DNA from: Mediterranea sp. (in: CFB group bacteria)
GTDB lineage: Bacteria > Bacteroidota > Bacteroidia > Bacteroidales > Bacteroidaceae
NCBI GenBank assembly: GCA_031287715.1
Contig: JAITSN010000010.1
Coordinates: 1-55,724, forward strand
Reading direction: 5' to 3'
DNA: 55,724 nucleotides
A program made the position numbers and the translations under genes. Below the pieces are notes generated by a model that was given only the letters and a program-made list of their open reading frames with translations, was not told the origin of the DNA and made no database searches. Below are positions 31,949-41,857 of this stretch, piece after piece (positions within the stretch are counted from its first letter, which is position 1; each line of letters opens with the position of its first letter).

Positions 31949-34423
31949 TTAGAAACCAATTCGTATTTGTCCACCGAATACAGCCGGGTTTCCGGCGATA
32001 AAAGTGGGAAAACCGATGGCGTTCCCGCTGTTTCCGGCGTCGATAATGTACTTCTCGTTCAGTATGTTTTTGCCGTACGCGCCGATTTCCATGTACATTT
32101 TCCCGTTCTTCAAAGATTTGAAGCGAAAGCCTGCCGTACAGTTAAGTAAGCCGTAACCTTTCTGTGTTAATCGTTCGTCGTTATCGTCCTCGAAATAAAC
32201 TTTTGATTTCCAGGAATACGCCGGACGCAGATAAAGCAACTGTCCTTTTCGCAAAGCATAACTGAGATCAGTTCCCAGCGAGAACGAATGTTCCGGGGTA
32301 AGGCGGAAACGATGCCCGGCATATTGCTGTTCATGTCCGTCTCCGTCCTTATCATTGAATTTCCCGTCGATATAGGCGTATGTCCCAAAGACATTCAAAT
32401 ACGGCAGCAGCGCGTACCGCAAGCTGGCTTCAACTCCGAGGCTGTGTGCTTTTCCGGCGTCGTCCGGCACATATTCGGCCACCAAAGCACCTTCCTGCAA
32501 GCGGAGCGAAGCGCTTTGAAAGTGCGACCAATCGTAATAATAGGCGGCCAGGTCATAGTTCAGTTTGCCGTTGAGCAATATGCCTTTCACGCCGGCTTCA
32601 TAACTCCAGATGATCTCGGGCGAAAGAAAAGTAGTTCCTTCGGGAAGGACAAAGACCACTCCCGGACGCCGTCCGCGGGAAACGCTCGCATAAAGGTTAT
32701 TCCGCCCGATCAGGTAGTTCATGGCGGTACGCATGACGACGGAGTAGTATCTTTTTGAGTCCGCTATTTCCCCGTTGGAGACAGCAGACAACAAATTGGG
32801 CGAGCCGCTGCTCAGTATCCCCAGAATGCTGGGCTGCTTCGACGGCGCCGCCTCATACGTTCCCCGTTGATGTTCATAACTCAGGCGGACACCTGCTGTA
32901 AGCCCAAGTTGCCGGGTGATCTGCCAGGTCCCATCGGCAAAAACTTCAGCGGCATGGTTGGTCGCCGTATTCTTGTAAGTCTCTTCGTGCAGTGCGTTGA
33001 TTGCGTGATTGGAGAGCAAATCGATCGTCCCTATCAGTTGTTGCCGTTGCTCTGCAGGCAAGGAAGCGAAGATCTGTTCCAAGGTCAACGTCATGCCCAA
33101 CTGTTGGCTGTATATCTGTTCCAGTCGTCCCCGTATGTCCGGGATATTTGCCACGGAATTGAATTTGCCGCCGCTAAGCGCAGGAATATCCGGGAACAGC
33201 GCATTGGCAATGTCCGGAGAGAACAGCGAAGCAAACATGCCGTTGAGCAACTTGGAAGAATACGCCGTATAAAGCGCCTGCTCATTGATGCGCAAAGGCA
33301 CTTCCTGCGAACTGTTTTCGTAGAAGTAACTCGCACCGGCAAAACCGTTGAAATTGCGGTTGTTGGTATAGTTGAAGCGAAGCTCCTGGCTGAACTGTTT
33401 TCCTTCTTCTATCTCGGAGATCCACATCAGCGGGGAAGCCGTACCGTCGGCGTCGAACGATTCGTCCGAATTAAATGCCCGGAGGCCGGAAATGGAGTTG
33501 AATTTCCAGGCACGGTTGATATCATAGGAGACGAACAGTCCGCCGCCACCCAGGTTCCTCTTTATATACAGGTTCTTGCCTTGCTCCAGATCCGCCATGG
33601 TATTCGGACTGGTGTCGCCGCCCGCCGGTGCATACTGCTTGTTCTTGAACGATGTTCCGGGATAATTGTCCCGTTGATAATCCAAGACAAGGTCTATCAT
33701 CGTTTTTTCGCCGGCAAACAAGCGCGTCGAGTTGCGCAGGGCGAAGGTACTTTTGCCGTTAAGATCGCCTCCGGAAAGATTTTTGATAAAGCCGTCCCTG
33801 TCTTCAAAGGCGAAGGCAAAACGATTAAGGAGTTTATCCTTCAGGACAGGCGTGTTGAAAAATCCGTCGGCTAATTTACGGTTATAAGAACCGTAGCCCA
33901 AACCTATTTCCGCGCTCAGTGCGTTGACAGGCTTCTTGCGGATAATATGAAGCGCCCCGATCTCGGCACCCCGTCCGAAGAGTGTTCCCTGCGGCCCCTT
34001 GACCACTTCAATCCGGTCTAAGTCAAACAATTCCACGGCCGAAGCCCGCGAACGGGAAATGGATATCCCGTCCTGAAAGATGGAAACCCGCGCTTGCGAA
34101 CGGGAGTCACCGTCGTCGGAGGTCACGCCCCTGATAACATAGCCCGGATTGTTCGGACTTTGCAACTGCATTTGCATCCCGGGAATGTACTCCGAAAGTT
34201 CGTCAAACTGACGTACATCCAACTTAATCAGATCCGCTCCCGACAATGCATTTACAGACACGGGAACTTCCAGGCTGCTCTGGTTGCGCTTTTGAACGCT
34301 CACCACAACTTCTTCCAATACTACTTCTTTTTCTCTTTGCGAATGAACGATCGAATCCGGCACCTGAGCCAAGACCTGCAACGTCATTACTGCTCCGACT
34401 AATACGAAAATACTTTTTTTCAT
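31949..34423 (-). CDS. TonB-dependent outer-membrane receptor (non-SusC type)
   Basis: 824 residues: signal peptide (VLVGAVMTLQVLA), a TonB-box-like stretch (EKEVVLEEVVVSVQKR), plug domain (SVNALSGADLIKL ... GYVIRGVTSDD ... IEVVKGPQGTLFGRGAEIG) and a 22-strand-type barrel ending FGGQIRIGF. It lacks the N-terminal carboxypeptidase-like domain of SusC proteins. Such receptors import siderophores, cobalamin, heme or similar scarce ligands. The downstream phosphoesterase hints at a phosphorylated ligand, but that is inference. Confidence 0.9.
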   Translation of the reverse strand: MKKSIFVLVGAVMTLQVLAQVPDSIVHSQREKEVVLEEVVVSVQKRNQSSLEVPVSVNALSGADLIKLDVRQFDELSEYIPGMQMQLQSPNNPGYVIRGVTSDDGDSRSQARVSIFQDGISISRSRASAVELFDLDRIEVVKGPQGTLFGRGAEIGALHIIRKKPVNALSAEIGLGYGSYNRKLADGFFNTPVLKDKLLNRFAFAFEDRDGFIKNLSGGDLNGKSTFALRNSTRLFAGEKTMIDLVLDYQRDNYPGTSFKNKQYAPAGGDTSPNTMADLEQGKNLYIKRNLGGGGLFVSYDINRAWKFNSISGLRAFNSDESFDADGTASPLMWISEIEEGKQFSQELRFNYTNNRNFNGFAGASYFYENSSQEVPLRINEQALYTAYSSKLLNGMFASLFSPDIANALFPDIPALSGGKFNSVANIPDIRGRLEQIYSQQLGMTLTLEQIFASLPAEQRQQLIGTIDLLSNHAINALHEETYKNTATNHAAEVFADGTWQITRQLGLTAGVRLSYEHQRGTYEAAPSKQPSILGILSSGSPNLLSAVSNGEIADSKRYYSVVMRTAMNYLIGRNNLYASVSRGRRPGVVFVLPEGTTFLSPEIIWSYEAGVKGILLNGKLNYDLAAYYYDWSHFQSASLRLQEGALVAEYVPDDAGKAHSLGVEASLRYALLPYLNVFGTYAYIDGKFNDKDGDGHEQQYAGHRFRLTPEHSFSLGTDLSYALRKGQLLYLRPAYSWKSKVYFEDDNDERLTQKGYGLLNCTAGFRFKSLKNGKMYMEIGAYGKNILNEKYIIDAGNSGNAIGFPTFIAGNPAVFGGQIRIGF

Positions 34424-34640
34424 AACTTAAATAATTACGGTTCAGGTGCAAAATTCTATTTTCAATACTATAAGAGAATGACAAAGCCAAAAATAAAATA
34501 AAACATATTGGTTACAGGAAAGCCCAAACACATTGACAATTTACCCTTGACCATTGGCCATTTGTCATGTCCAATAAACAAATGGGATAGAATACAAAGA
34601 AATCATTGTCAATTGTCAATGGTAAATTGCAAATGAGTAT
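34424..34640. other. Divergent spacer with micro-repeat inverted pair
   Basis: CATTGACAATT (34531-34541) and AATTGTCAATG (34611-34621) are exact reverse complements, 69 bp apart, between the TonB receptor and aroC. This places the micro-repeat family in a promoter-containing region, not only at gene ends. Confidence 0.7.
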
Positions 34641-34648
34641 TATATTTG
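34641..34648 (+). promoter_or_regulatory. -7 element of aroC
   Basis: TATATTTG matches the consensus 29 bp before ATG 34678. The expected -33 position falls in the micro-repeat (TTGTCAATG) and has no exact TTTG. Confidence 0.5.
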
Positions 34649-34677
34649 CAGCTATTACAAACTTATAGTATACAACT

Positions 34678-35766
34678 ATGTTCAATTCTTTTGGAAATTT
34701 ATTAAGGCTCACCACATTTGGTGAGTCGCATGGACAGGCAATAGGCGGGGTGATCGACGGATACCCCTCCGGAGTAAAGATTGATGTCGATTTCGTTCAG
34801 GAAGAGCTTAACCGCCGCCGTCCCGGACAATCTGCCATCACAACCTCCCGCAATGAAGGCGACAAAGTAAACTTTCTTTCGGGAATATTTGAAGGAAGGT
34901 CTACCGGAGCACCCATCGGCTTCGTCGTGTCGAACGAAGACCAGCGTTCGGATGACTATAGCGCGATGAAGTACGTCCACCGCCCGTCGCACGCCGACTT
35001 CGTCTACCGGAGCAAGTACGGCATCTACGACCATCGCGGAGGCGGAAGGGCATCAGCCCGCGAGACCGTCGCGCGCGTGGTCGGCGGAGCCTTAGCCAAG
35101 ATCGCACTCAGTAAGATCAACATCTCTATCCACGCCTATACCTCGCAGATAGGCAACATCAGCATGGAGGGCCACTACAAAGACTACGATCTTGAAGACG
35201 CGGAATGTAATGCCGTACGTTGCCCCGACCCCAAAAAGGCCGCGGAAATGGAACGCTACATCGCACAGGTCCAAAAAGAAGGCGATACGATCGGCGGAAT
35301 CGTCGGCTGCGTCATCAAAGGAAGCCCCATCGGCCTCGGGCAACCTGTCTTCGGCAAGCTGCACGCCCAACTCGGAGCGGCCATGCTAAGCATCAACGCC
35401 GCCAAAGGCTTCGAGTATGGCAGCGGCTTTAGATCGGTGGACAAAAAAGGCTCGGAACTGAACGACCTGTTCTTCAAGGACAAAGGAAGCATCCGGACGC
35501 ACACCAACCACTCAGGAGGCATACAGGGCGGCATCAGCAACGGACAGGACATCTTCTTCCGCGTAGCCTTCAAGCCCGTAGCCACCATCGGGCTGGAACA
35601 AGAAACAGTGACCGTCGACGGGAAAAAAACCACCATAAAAGGCCACGGCCGGCACGACCCCTGCGTGGTTCCCCGCGCAGTGCCCATCGTAGAAGCCATG
35701 GCAGCCATGACCATACTGGACTTTCACATGTACGAGTTTGCACGCGAGTTGTTTTTTGATCGTTAA
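34678..35766 (+). CDS. aroC: Chorismate synthase
   Basis: 362 residues. [21 protein letters not shown] at the N-terminus, [23 protein letters not shown] and the C-terminal [19 protein letters not shown] are the family signatures. It converts 5-enolpyruvylshikimate 3-phosphate to chorismate with reduced FMN, the last common step of aromatic biosynthesis. It stands alone, separated by repeats from the following peptidase gene. Full length. Confidence 0.97.
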   Translation: MFNSFGNLLRLTTFGESHGQAIGGVIDGYPSGVKIDVDFVQEELNRRRPGQSAITTSRNEGDKVNFLSGIFEGRSTGAPIGFVVSNEDQRSDDYSAMKYVHRPSHADFVYRSKYGIYDHRGGGRASARETVARVVGGALAKIALSKINISIHAYTSQIGNISMEGHYKDYDLEDAECNAVRCPDPKKAAEMERYIAQVQKEGDTIGGIVGCVIKGSPIGLGQPVFGKLHAQLGAAMLSINAAKGFEYGSGFRSVDKKGSELNDLFFKDKGSIRTHTNHSGGIQGGISNGQDIFFRVAFKPVATIGLEQETVTVDGKKTTIKGHGRHDPCVVPRAVPIVEAMAAMTILDFHMYEFARELFFDR

Positions 35767-35782
35767 CAACAGATCAACGGAC

Positions 35783-35856
35783 AATTGACAATGGACAATT
35801 GGCAATGAACAATGGACAATGAACAATGGGCAATGAATAATTGTCCATTGTCAATT
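35783..35856. repeat. 18-bp perfect inverted repeat of the CAATTGTC family
   Basis: AATTGACAATGGACAATT (35783-35800) pairs exactly with AATTGTCCATTGTCAATT (35839-35856). The 38-nt loop is filled with more CAATG-type units. It lies in the 119-bp gap between aroC and the M20 peptidase and could act as a terminator-like hairpin. Confidence 0.85.
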
Positions 35857-35885
35857 AACAACGTATATATATATAGGAAGACAAT

Positions 35886-37271
35886 ATGGAAAAGAATCGA
35901 AGCAACGACATGAAAAACGATCCCATCCGCAATTACATTGCAGAAAACGAGGCCGCCATGATGGACGACCTCTTTGGCCTCCTGCGCATACCCAGCATCA
36001 GCGCGCAGCCCGAACATAAGAACGACCTGATCGCCTGCGCCGAACGCTGGCGGGAGCTTCTCCTCGAAGCCGGCGCCGACCGGGCCGAAGTCGTGCCCAC
36101 AGCCGGAAACCCGGTCGTGCTTGCACAAAAGACCGTAGACCCGTCAGCTAAAACAGTGCTGGTCTACGCGCACTACGACGTGATGCCCGTCGAGCCGCTC
36201 GAGCGCTGGCAAAGCCCACCCTTTGAACCACAGATACGCGAAGGGCGGATCTGGGCGCGCGGCGCCGATGACGACAAAGGGCAAGCCTTCATACAAGTCA
36301 AAGCCTTCGAGTACCTGGTACGGAACGGCCTGCTGAAGAACAACATAAAGTTCATCTTTGAAGGTGAAGAAGAGATCGGATCCCCCAGCTTGGAAAACTT
36401 CTGCCGCGAACACAAAGAACAGCTGAAGGCGGACATCATCCTGGTGAGCGACACCAGCATGTTGGGTGCCGACCTGCCCTCACTGACCACCGGCCTGCGT
36501 GGGCTGGCTTATTGGGAGATCGAAGTGACAGGCCCCAACCGCGACCTCCACTCCGGGCACTTCGGCGGAGCCGTGGCCAACCCCATCCAAGTGCTCTGCG
36601 GAATGATCGACAAGGTGATCGACAGCCGCGGACGCATCACCATCCCCGGCTTCTACGACCGTGTGGAAGCGCTCACCGCTGCCGAACGCGACATGATCGC
36701 CGGAATACCCTTCGACGAAGAGGGTTACAAAAAAGCCATCGGTGTGAAGGCCCTCCAAGGCGAAGAAGGCTACTCCACGCTGGAGCGGAACAGCTGCCGG
36801 CCATCGTTTGACGTCTGCGGCATATGGGGAGGCTACACCGGCGAAGGTTCCAAAACCGTGCTGCCGGCAAAAGCCTGCGCCAAAGTATCCTGCCGCCTCG
36901 TTCCGCACCAGGATCACCACGTCATCTCCGCCCTGTTTGCCGACTATATGGCGGCCATCGCCCCGCCGGCGGTAACGGTCAACGTAACGCCCATGCACGG
37001 CGGCGCCGGATACGTTTGCCCCATCACGCTGCCCGCCTACAAAGCCGCCGAAAAAGGTTTTGAGATAGCCTTCGGCAAAAAACCGCTGGCCGTACGCCGC
37101 GGAGGAAGCATCCCCATCATCGCCACCTTCGAGCAAACACTCGGCATCAAGACCATACTGATGGGGTTCGGTCTGGAATCGGATGCGATCCACTCACCCA
37201 ACGAAAACTTCAGCCTCGACATCTTCCGCAAAGGGATCGAAGCCGTAGTCGAGTTCCATCTGGCCTATTGA
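35886..37271 (+). CDS. M20-family metallopeptidase (dipeptidase)
   Basis: 461 residues, no signal peptide. Metal and catalytic positions are visible: YAHYDVMPVE (His/Asp), ARGADDDKG (bridging Asp), FEGEEEIGS (catalytic Glu pair), DTSMLGAD, RDLHSGHFGG in the dimerisation lid domain, and the late His in SDAIHSPNENF. Most like cytosolic di-/tripeptidases acting on short peptides. A purine-rich AGGAAG precedes ATG 35886. Confidence 0.9.
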   Translation: MEKNRSNDMKNDPIRNYIAENEAAMMDDLFGLLRIPSISAQPEHKNDLIACAERWRELLLEAGADRAEVVPTAGNPVVLAQKTVDPSAKTVLVYAHYDVMPVEPLERWQSPPFEPQIREGRIWARGADDDKGQAFIQVKAFEYLVRNGLLKNNIKFIFEGEEEIGSPSLENFCREHKEQLKADIILVSDTSMLGADLPSLTTGLRGLAYWEIEVTGPNRDLHSGHFGGAVANPIQVLCGMIDKVIDSRGRITIPGFYDRVEALTAAERDMIAGIPFDEEGYKKAIGVKALQGEEGYSTLERNSCRPSFDVCGIWGGYTGEGSKTVLPAKACAKVSCRLVPHQDHHVISALFADYMAAIAPPAVTVNVTPMHGGAGYVCPITLPAYKAAEKGFEIAFGKKPLAVRRGGSIPIIATFEQTLGIKTILMGFGLESDAIHSPNENFSLDIFRKGIEAVVEFHLAY

Positions 37272-37305
37272 AAAAGCCAACCCATTTACAATTTACCATT
37301 TACCA

Positions 37306-37477
37306 TTTACCATTTAATACCCTTTACCATTTATCGTTTACATCTTATCGTTTGACGATCTATAAAAACAAACCCCCTGAATGTTTTAAACGATTCAGGG
37401 GGTTTTAAAATTGTCAATTATCAACTATCCATCATTCATTACCAAATTGTAAATGGTAAATGGTATTAAATGGTAAA
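37306..37477. repeat. Outer inverted pair of the ATTTACC micro-repeat around a terminator
   Basis: TTTACCATTTAATACC (37306-37321) is the exact reverse complement of GGTATTAAATGGTAAA (37462-37477). Each sits in a longer run of TTTACCA or TGGTAAA units (about 37284-37322 and 37446-37500). The intrinsic terminator at 37371-37404 lies inside. The M20 and DUF6261 genes converge here. Confidence 0.85.
37371..37404. terminator. Bidirectional intrinsic terminator
   Basis: AACCCCCTGAAT (37371-37382) pairs with ATTCAGGGGGTT (37393-37404). It is flanked by A-rich sequence on the left and TTTTAAAA on the right, serving both converging genes. Confidence 0.92.
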
Positions 37478-37502
37478 TTGTAAATGGTAAATGGTAAATG
37501 GT

Positions 37503-38366
37503 TCAGGCGTCCGGATCTTCCCATTCCGGAGGAGGGACAACGTCTTCGTCCCCGTCGTCTTCTTCATCGGGTTCATCGGGAGTATCCGGGTTGTCGGGAG
37601 TATCGGGACGGGTGTCTTCATCGTCTATTCCGCCGCCTTCGTTTCCGCCGCCGCTGATAAGGTGCCGGAAGATGTCCAACGTGGCGTTGGCGTGGTTGAC
37701 CAATTCAACTATTTTGGCCTTCACTGTGGCGTCGTTGGAAAGCAGGTAGATGCTCGGGATGATGGTTGCAAAGATCAGGCGGTACTGCTTCTGGAGCACG
37801 GTGCGGGCTTTGGTGGCCGAGCCGAGACGGCGGCGGTACTCTTTCTCTTCCCCGCGGATGTCTAAAAGCTTGTTACACTGCGTCACCAACTCTTTAATGC
37901 CGGTTACTTGTGCGGTAAGGCCGAGCTGCTCTACTTTTCCTGCATTGGCAGTTTCCTGAAGGGCTGCGCACATATCACCCGCGTCGCCCAGCAAAGCCAG
38001 CATGGTTGAGCTGTGCCTTGTTTTGAGATAGGGCGCGGCGATGCTGCGTATCGACTTCCAGGCTTCGACCGAGGAGAGTCCGTTAACTAATCCGGCCACT
38101 TGAAGGCTTTTGTTGAAAGCCCCCAGCAAGGTTCGTACCCTATATACTTCTGCGGACAGTGATTCTGTCTCGATAAGCGTCGGATTACGTTTGAGGATGC
38201 CGGCGTATTTGTCGTGCGCCTCAATAAGATCATCAAAAGGTTTTCCCAGCCCTATGGCTTTTGCCATAGTGGTGGTAAACACGTTTTCGGTTAGCAAAGT
38301 TGAGCACTCCAAAAGTTCGGAGATGTTCAATTCTTCAAATCTAAGAGATCGAATAAGCGGTTTCAT
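37503..38366 (-). CDS. DUF6261-family protein with acidic Pro-rich tail
   Basis: 287 residues, cytoplasmic. It is mostly helical, starting MKPLIRSLRFEELNISELLE. The end (from ~245) is strikingly low-complexity: Gly-rich GGGNEGGGIDDED, then TPDNPDTPDEPDEEDDGDED and VPPPEWEDPDA. The helical part resembles the DUF6261 family, which is multicopy in Parabacteroides and Bacteroides and has no known function. It is a single-gene unit with its own consensus promoter. Confidence 0.8.
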   Translation of the reverse strand: MKPLIRSLRFEELNISELLECSTLLTENVFTTTMAKAIGLGKPFDDLIEAHDKYAGILKRNPTLIETESLSAEVYRVRTLLGAFNKSLQVAGLVNGLSSVEAWKSIRSIAAPYLKTRHSSTMLALLGDAGDMCAALQETANAGKVEQLGLTAQVTGIKELVTQCNKLLDIRGEEKEYRRRLGSATKARTVLQKQYRLIFATIIPSIYLLSNDATVKAKIVELVNHANATLDIFRHLISGGGNEGGGIDDEDTRPDTPDNPDTPDEPDEEDDGDEDVVPPPEWEDPDA

Positions 38367-38510
38367 GTGAAATTGTTTATTAAAGGATTAACTCTACGTT
38401 TTTTTATCTGTAACATACGTTATATAGTAGACAACTAACAATTTGCAATGGTTAATTAATAATGAATATATATGCTTTCTAAATCTGTTGTTAACAGTTG
38501 CTTTGTTTAG
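38367..38510. other. Leader of the DUF6261 gene
   Basis: About 145 nt of AT-rich sequence separate the predicted transcription start (~38511) from the start codon. No hairpin or coding frame stands out. Confidence 0.5.
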
Positions 38511-38517
38511 CGACACA

Positions 38518-38548
38518 CAAAAATATTTATTTTATCCGGTAACACAAA
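38518..38548 (-). promoter_or_regulatory. Promoter of the DUF6261 gene
   Basis: On the minus strand TTTG (38548-38545) and TATTTTTG (38525-38518) are separated by exactly 19 nt, a full Bacteroidetes consensus. Confidence 0.75.
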
Positions 38549-38724
38549 TTATAGCGCAACTTATTTTTATTTTAATCCGTCTTGCTTTCGGTTTTCCTTG
38601 TCTCTGTTTTCAATGCCTTTACTAATTCATCCTTATGGCTTGAAAATGAAAGGGCATAAGCTACCGCATACATTTAATATGACCGGCTAAACAGTCGGGA
38701 CGCCAACTTATTCATAAATTAACC

Positions 38725-39118
38725 CGCCGCAAAACGGTGGGAAGGCGTTTTGTAAAGCAGTTTTTACGCCGCAAAACGGTGGGAAGGCGTTTTGTAAAGC
38801 AGTTTTTACGCCGCAAAACGGTGGGAAGGCGTTTTGTAAAGCAGTTTTTATGCCACAAAACGGTGGGAAGGCGTTTTGTAAAGCAGTTTTTATGCCGCAA
38901 AACGGTGGGAAGGCGTTTTGTAAAGCAGTTTTTATGCCGCAAAACGGTGGGAAGGCGTTTTGTAAAGCAGTTTTTACGTCACCGTTTGGTGCGGCACCAT
39001 TTTGTAAAGCAGTTTTTACGTCACCGTTTGGTGTGGCAACATTTTGTAAAGCAGTTTTTACGTCACCGTTTGGTGTGGCAACATTTTGTAAAGCAGTTTT
39101 TACGTCACCGTTTGGTGA
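38725..39118. repeat. 42-bp tandem array with two unit types, nine cores
   Basis: Nine TTTTGTAAAGCAGTTTTTA cores are spaced exactly 42 bp (first at 38748). The first six units carry AACGGTGGGAAGGCG between cores (type A). The last three carry CGTTTGGTGYGGCAMCA (type B). Type A contains CAAAACG/CGTTTTG, able to form a 7-bp stem; type B contains CACCGTTTGGTG. Within a type, units are almost identical. All three frames on both strands are nearly open because 42 is divisible by 3. No protein is supported; there are no spacers as in CRISPR. Confidence 0.92.
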
Positions 39119-39168
39119 GACCTTAATTACTTGATAATTCACCTTCTCCAATTTTGTTGGGACGCAAA

Positions 39169-39207
39169 AAAGGCCGTTTTGTGAGTTAAAACTCCAAAAC
39201 GGCCTTT
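39169..39207 (-). terminator. Intrinsic terminator of the glycogen operon
   Basis: AAAGGCCGTTTTG (39169-39181) pairs with CAAAACGGCCTTT (39195-39207). On the minus strand the stem is followed by TTTTTTGCG. It lies about 85 bp past the phosphorylase stop, with four AATTGNCAATT-type micro-repeats in between (39218-39249). Confidence 0.88.
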
Positions 39208-39290
39208 CGATTTCTCCAATTGTCAATTATCAATTGTCAATTGTCAATTCGATTATGCTGTCTGCCGGGTCAATAAAAACCGGCGGATCA

Positions 39291-41855
39291 TCAATAGAAC
39301 CAGCGGACGTAGCAAAAGTCCTGGCGGTGGGGCAGATCTGCGTTCTTGGGGAACATCCGGTACGCCACTTTGAAGCTACCTGCGTTCGAGATGCTGTGCC
39401 GCACCTGGAAAGTATACAGATTTCCTTCTTTTTTGATGACCTGGAACGGTTCGACGGAGTAAACATGCTGCTGACCGTTGGGAGAGACGTGGGTGGTGAC
39501 AAGTTCCATGCCGACGGCGTCGTTCAGCCCTTTTTCGTCAATCACGTAGGTGATGGTGTACTCTTTCCCGCTTTCGATGGAGCCGTTGGACAGCTCTTCG
39601 ATCTTCTCCGAGGAAACGACTTCAATGGAATCCCACGTGTTGACGACTTGCTCCTTCCATGCGGCGATCTCCTTTGCCTTGGCGTTGTTGTCCGCCGACA
39701 GGATTTTGAAGCGTTTGGCCAGCTTGGTGTAGAACTTGCTGTAGTAGTCGTCCAGCTGTCGCTTCATGGTGAAGTGCGGAGCGATCTGGGCGATGGAGTT
39801 TTTGACCACCTTTACCCATCCTTCGGAAAATGCCTTCTTGTTGCGGGCGTAGTACAGCGGCAAAATTTCTATTTCGAGGATGCTGTATATCGTTGCTGCG
39901 TCCAGCTGATCCTGGTGCTCCTGGTTTTGGTAGGTGCGCCGGTCGGTCAAGGCCCATCCGGCGTTTTCGCGGTAGCCTTCGAGCCACCAACCGTCCAGCA
40001 CGGAGAAGTTCAACACGCCGTTCATCAGCGCTTTTTCTCCCGAGGTGCCGGATGCTTCAAGGGGCCGGGTGGGCGTGTTCAGCCAGATGTCAACTCCGGT
40101 GACTAACCGGCGCGCCAACTGCATGTCGTAGTTTTCCAGGAAGATGATCTTGCCCAGAAACTCCGGCCGGCGGGAAACTTCGATGACCTTTTTGATCAGG
40201 CCCTGTCCGGCACCGTCGTGCGGGTGTGCTTTTCCGGTGAAAAGGAACTGCACGGGGTAGTTGGGGTTGTTGACGATGGCGGCCAGGCGGTCCAGGTCGG
40301 TGAACAGCAGGTGGGCGCGCTTGTAGGTGGCAAAGCGGCGGCCGAAACCGATCAGGAGTGCGTTCGGATTGATCTTGTCCATCAGCGAAACGATACGGGA
40401 AGGGTCGCCCTGGTTCTTCAGCCAGGTTTCGCGGAACTGTTTACGGATGTAGTCCACCAATTTGTTCTTCATGGCCTGGCGTGTCTTCCATATTTCTTCG
40501 TCGGACACGTCGTAGATGGCTTCCCATATATTGGGATTGGATTGGTCGGCCATGAAGTTTTCGTTGAAGTACTTGCCGTAGAGTTGTTTCCACTCGGTAG
40601 CGCTCCAGGTGGGGAAGTGCACGCCGTTGGTGACGTATCCCACGTGGCTTTCTTCGGGGAAATAGCCTTTCCAGATGGCGGCGAACATGTCTTGCGACAC
40701 CAGGCCGTGCAGTTGGCTCACGCCGTTGACCTCCTGTGAGGTGTTGCAGGCGAAGGTGGACATGCAGAAGCGTTCGTTCTTGTCCTCGGGGTCTGTGCGG
40801 CCCAGACCCATGAGGTCATCCCAGGTGATGCCCATTTTTTGGGGGTATCCGCCCATGTATTTTCCGAAGAGCGATTCGTCGAAGTAGTCGTGCCCTGCGG
40901 GGACGGGCGTGTGCACGGTGTAGAGGGAGGAGGCGCGGACGAGTTCGATGGCCTCGTTGAAGGTCATGCCCGCGGCCACATAGTCGCATAAGCGCTGCAC
41001 GTTGATCAGCGCGGCGTGGCCTTCGTTGCAATGGTATACGTCTTTTGTGATGCCCAATTCCCGGAGGGTGAGTATGCCGCCGATGCCCAGCAGGATCTCT
41101 TGCTTGAGGCGGTTCTCCCAGTCGCCGCCGTAGAGCTGGTAGGTGATGGGGCGGTCGAACTCGCTGTTCAGTTCGTTGTCCGTATCTAAGAGGTAGAGGG
41201 TGATGCGCCCTACATTGACCTTCCAGATATAGGCATAGACGAAGTAGTCCAGGTATGGAACCTCGATAGCCAATTGCTGGCCGTCGGCGCCCATGACCTT
41301 GTCTATGGGAAGTTGGCCGAAGTTTTGCGCCTCGTAATTGGCGATCTGCTGGCCGTCGATAGAGAGTGACTGGGTGAAATATCCGTAGCGGTAGAGGAAT
41401 CCGACTGCGCAGAGGTCTACGTTGCTGTCGGACGCTTCTTTGAGGTAATCTCCGGCCAGTACGCCCAGGCCGCCCGAATAGATTTTCAATACGTTGGTCA
41501 AACCGTATTCCATGCTGAAGTAGGCTACCGATGGACGGGCGGCGTCGGGTTTCACGTCCATGTAGTTTCTGAACTTGGCGTACACATCATTCATCCGCTT
41601 GAGGATCGTTTTGTTCTCCGAGAGCGTCTCGAGCTTTTCGTAGCTCATGCGTTCAAGGAGCAGCACCGGATTATGGCCCGACTCTTTCCACAGCTCGGGG
41701 TCGAGGTCGTTGAACAGTTCGGTGGCTTCGTAGTTCCACGACCACCAGATGTTGCGCGATATTTCGACCAGTTTTTCCAGCTCTGCCGGCACGGTCGATC
41801 TGACGGTGACATCTTTCCAGTTCGGCATATTCGCATTACTTACTCTAATCTTCAT
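39291..41855 (-). CDS. glgP: Alpha-glucan (glycogen/maltodextrin) phosphorylase, GT35
   Basis: 854 residues. The N-terminal ~110 residues are a DUF3417-like domain ([19 protein letters not shown]). The core includes [30 protein letters not shown] and HCNEGHAA. The PLP-lysine region is [17 protein letters not shown] followed by [10 protein letters not shown]. It releases glucose 1-phosphate from alpha-1,4-glucan. This is the short phosphorylase type common in Bacteroidetes and thermophiles. Its start lies 2 bp after the glycogen synthase stop, so both are one transcript and likely balance storage and breakdown. Confidence 0.94.
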   Translation of the reverse strand: MKIRVSNANMPNWKDVTVRSTVPAELEKLVEISRNIWWSWNYEATELFNDLDPELWKESGHNPVLLLERMSYEKLETLSENKTILKRMNDVYAKFRNYMDVKPDAARPSVAYFSMEYGLTNVLKIYSGGLGVLAGDYLKEASDSNVDLCAVGFLYRYGYFTQSLSIDGQQIANYEAQNFGQLPIDKVMGADGQQLAIEVPYLDYFVYAYIWKVNVGRITLYLLDTDNELNSEFDRPITYQLYGGDWENRLKQEILLGIGGILTLRELGITKDVYHCNEGHAALINVQRLCDYVAAGMTFNEAIELVRASSLYTVHTPVPAGHDYFDESLFGKYMGGYPQKMGITWDDLMGLGRTDPEDKNERFCMSTFACNTSQEVNGVSQLHGLVSQDMFAAIWKGYFPEESHVGYVTNGVHFPTWSATEWKQLYGKYFNENFMADQSNPNIWEAIYDVSDEEIWKTRQAMKNKLVDYIRKQFRETWLKNQGDPSRIVSLMDKINPNALLIGFGRRFATYKRAHLLFTDLDRLAAIVNNPNYPVQFLFTGKAHPHDGAGQGLIKKVIEVSRRPEFLGKIIFLENYDMQLARRLVTGVDIWLNTPTRPLEASGTSGEKALMNGVLNFSVLDGWWLEGYRENAGWALTDRRTYQNQEHQDQLDAATIYSILEIEILPLYYARNKKAFSEGWVKVVKNSIAQIAPHFTMKRQLDDYYSKFYTKLAKRFKILSADNNAKAKEIAAWKEQVVNTWDSIEVVSSEKIEELSNGSIESGKEYTITYVIDEKGLNDAVGMELVTTHVSPNGQQHVYSVEPFQVIKKEGNLYTFQVRHSISNAGSFKVAYRMFPKNADLPHRQDFCYVRWFY

Positions 41856-41857
41856 AA

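Noticed and set aside
38725..39118. Possible CRISPR array
   Set aside because: Units are contiguous with no unique spacers, period is fixed at 42 bp, and no cas genes are present.
38708..39226. 172-codon minus-strand ORF with repeated KTALQNAFPPFCG units
   Set aside because: The 42-bp period keeps several frames open on both strands. The frame also runs through the glycogen-operon terminator, and no promoter or N-terminal domain supports it.
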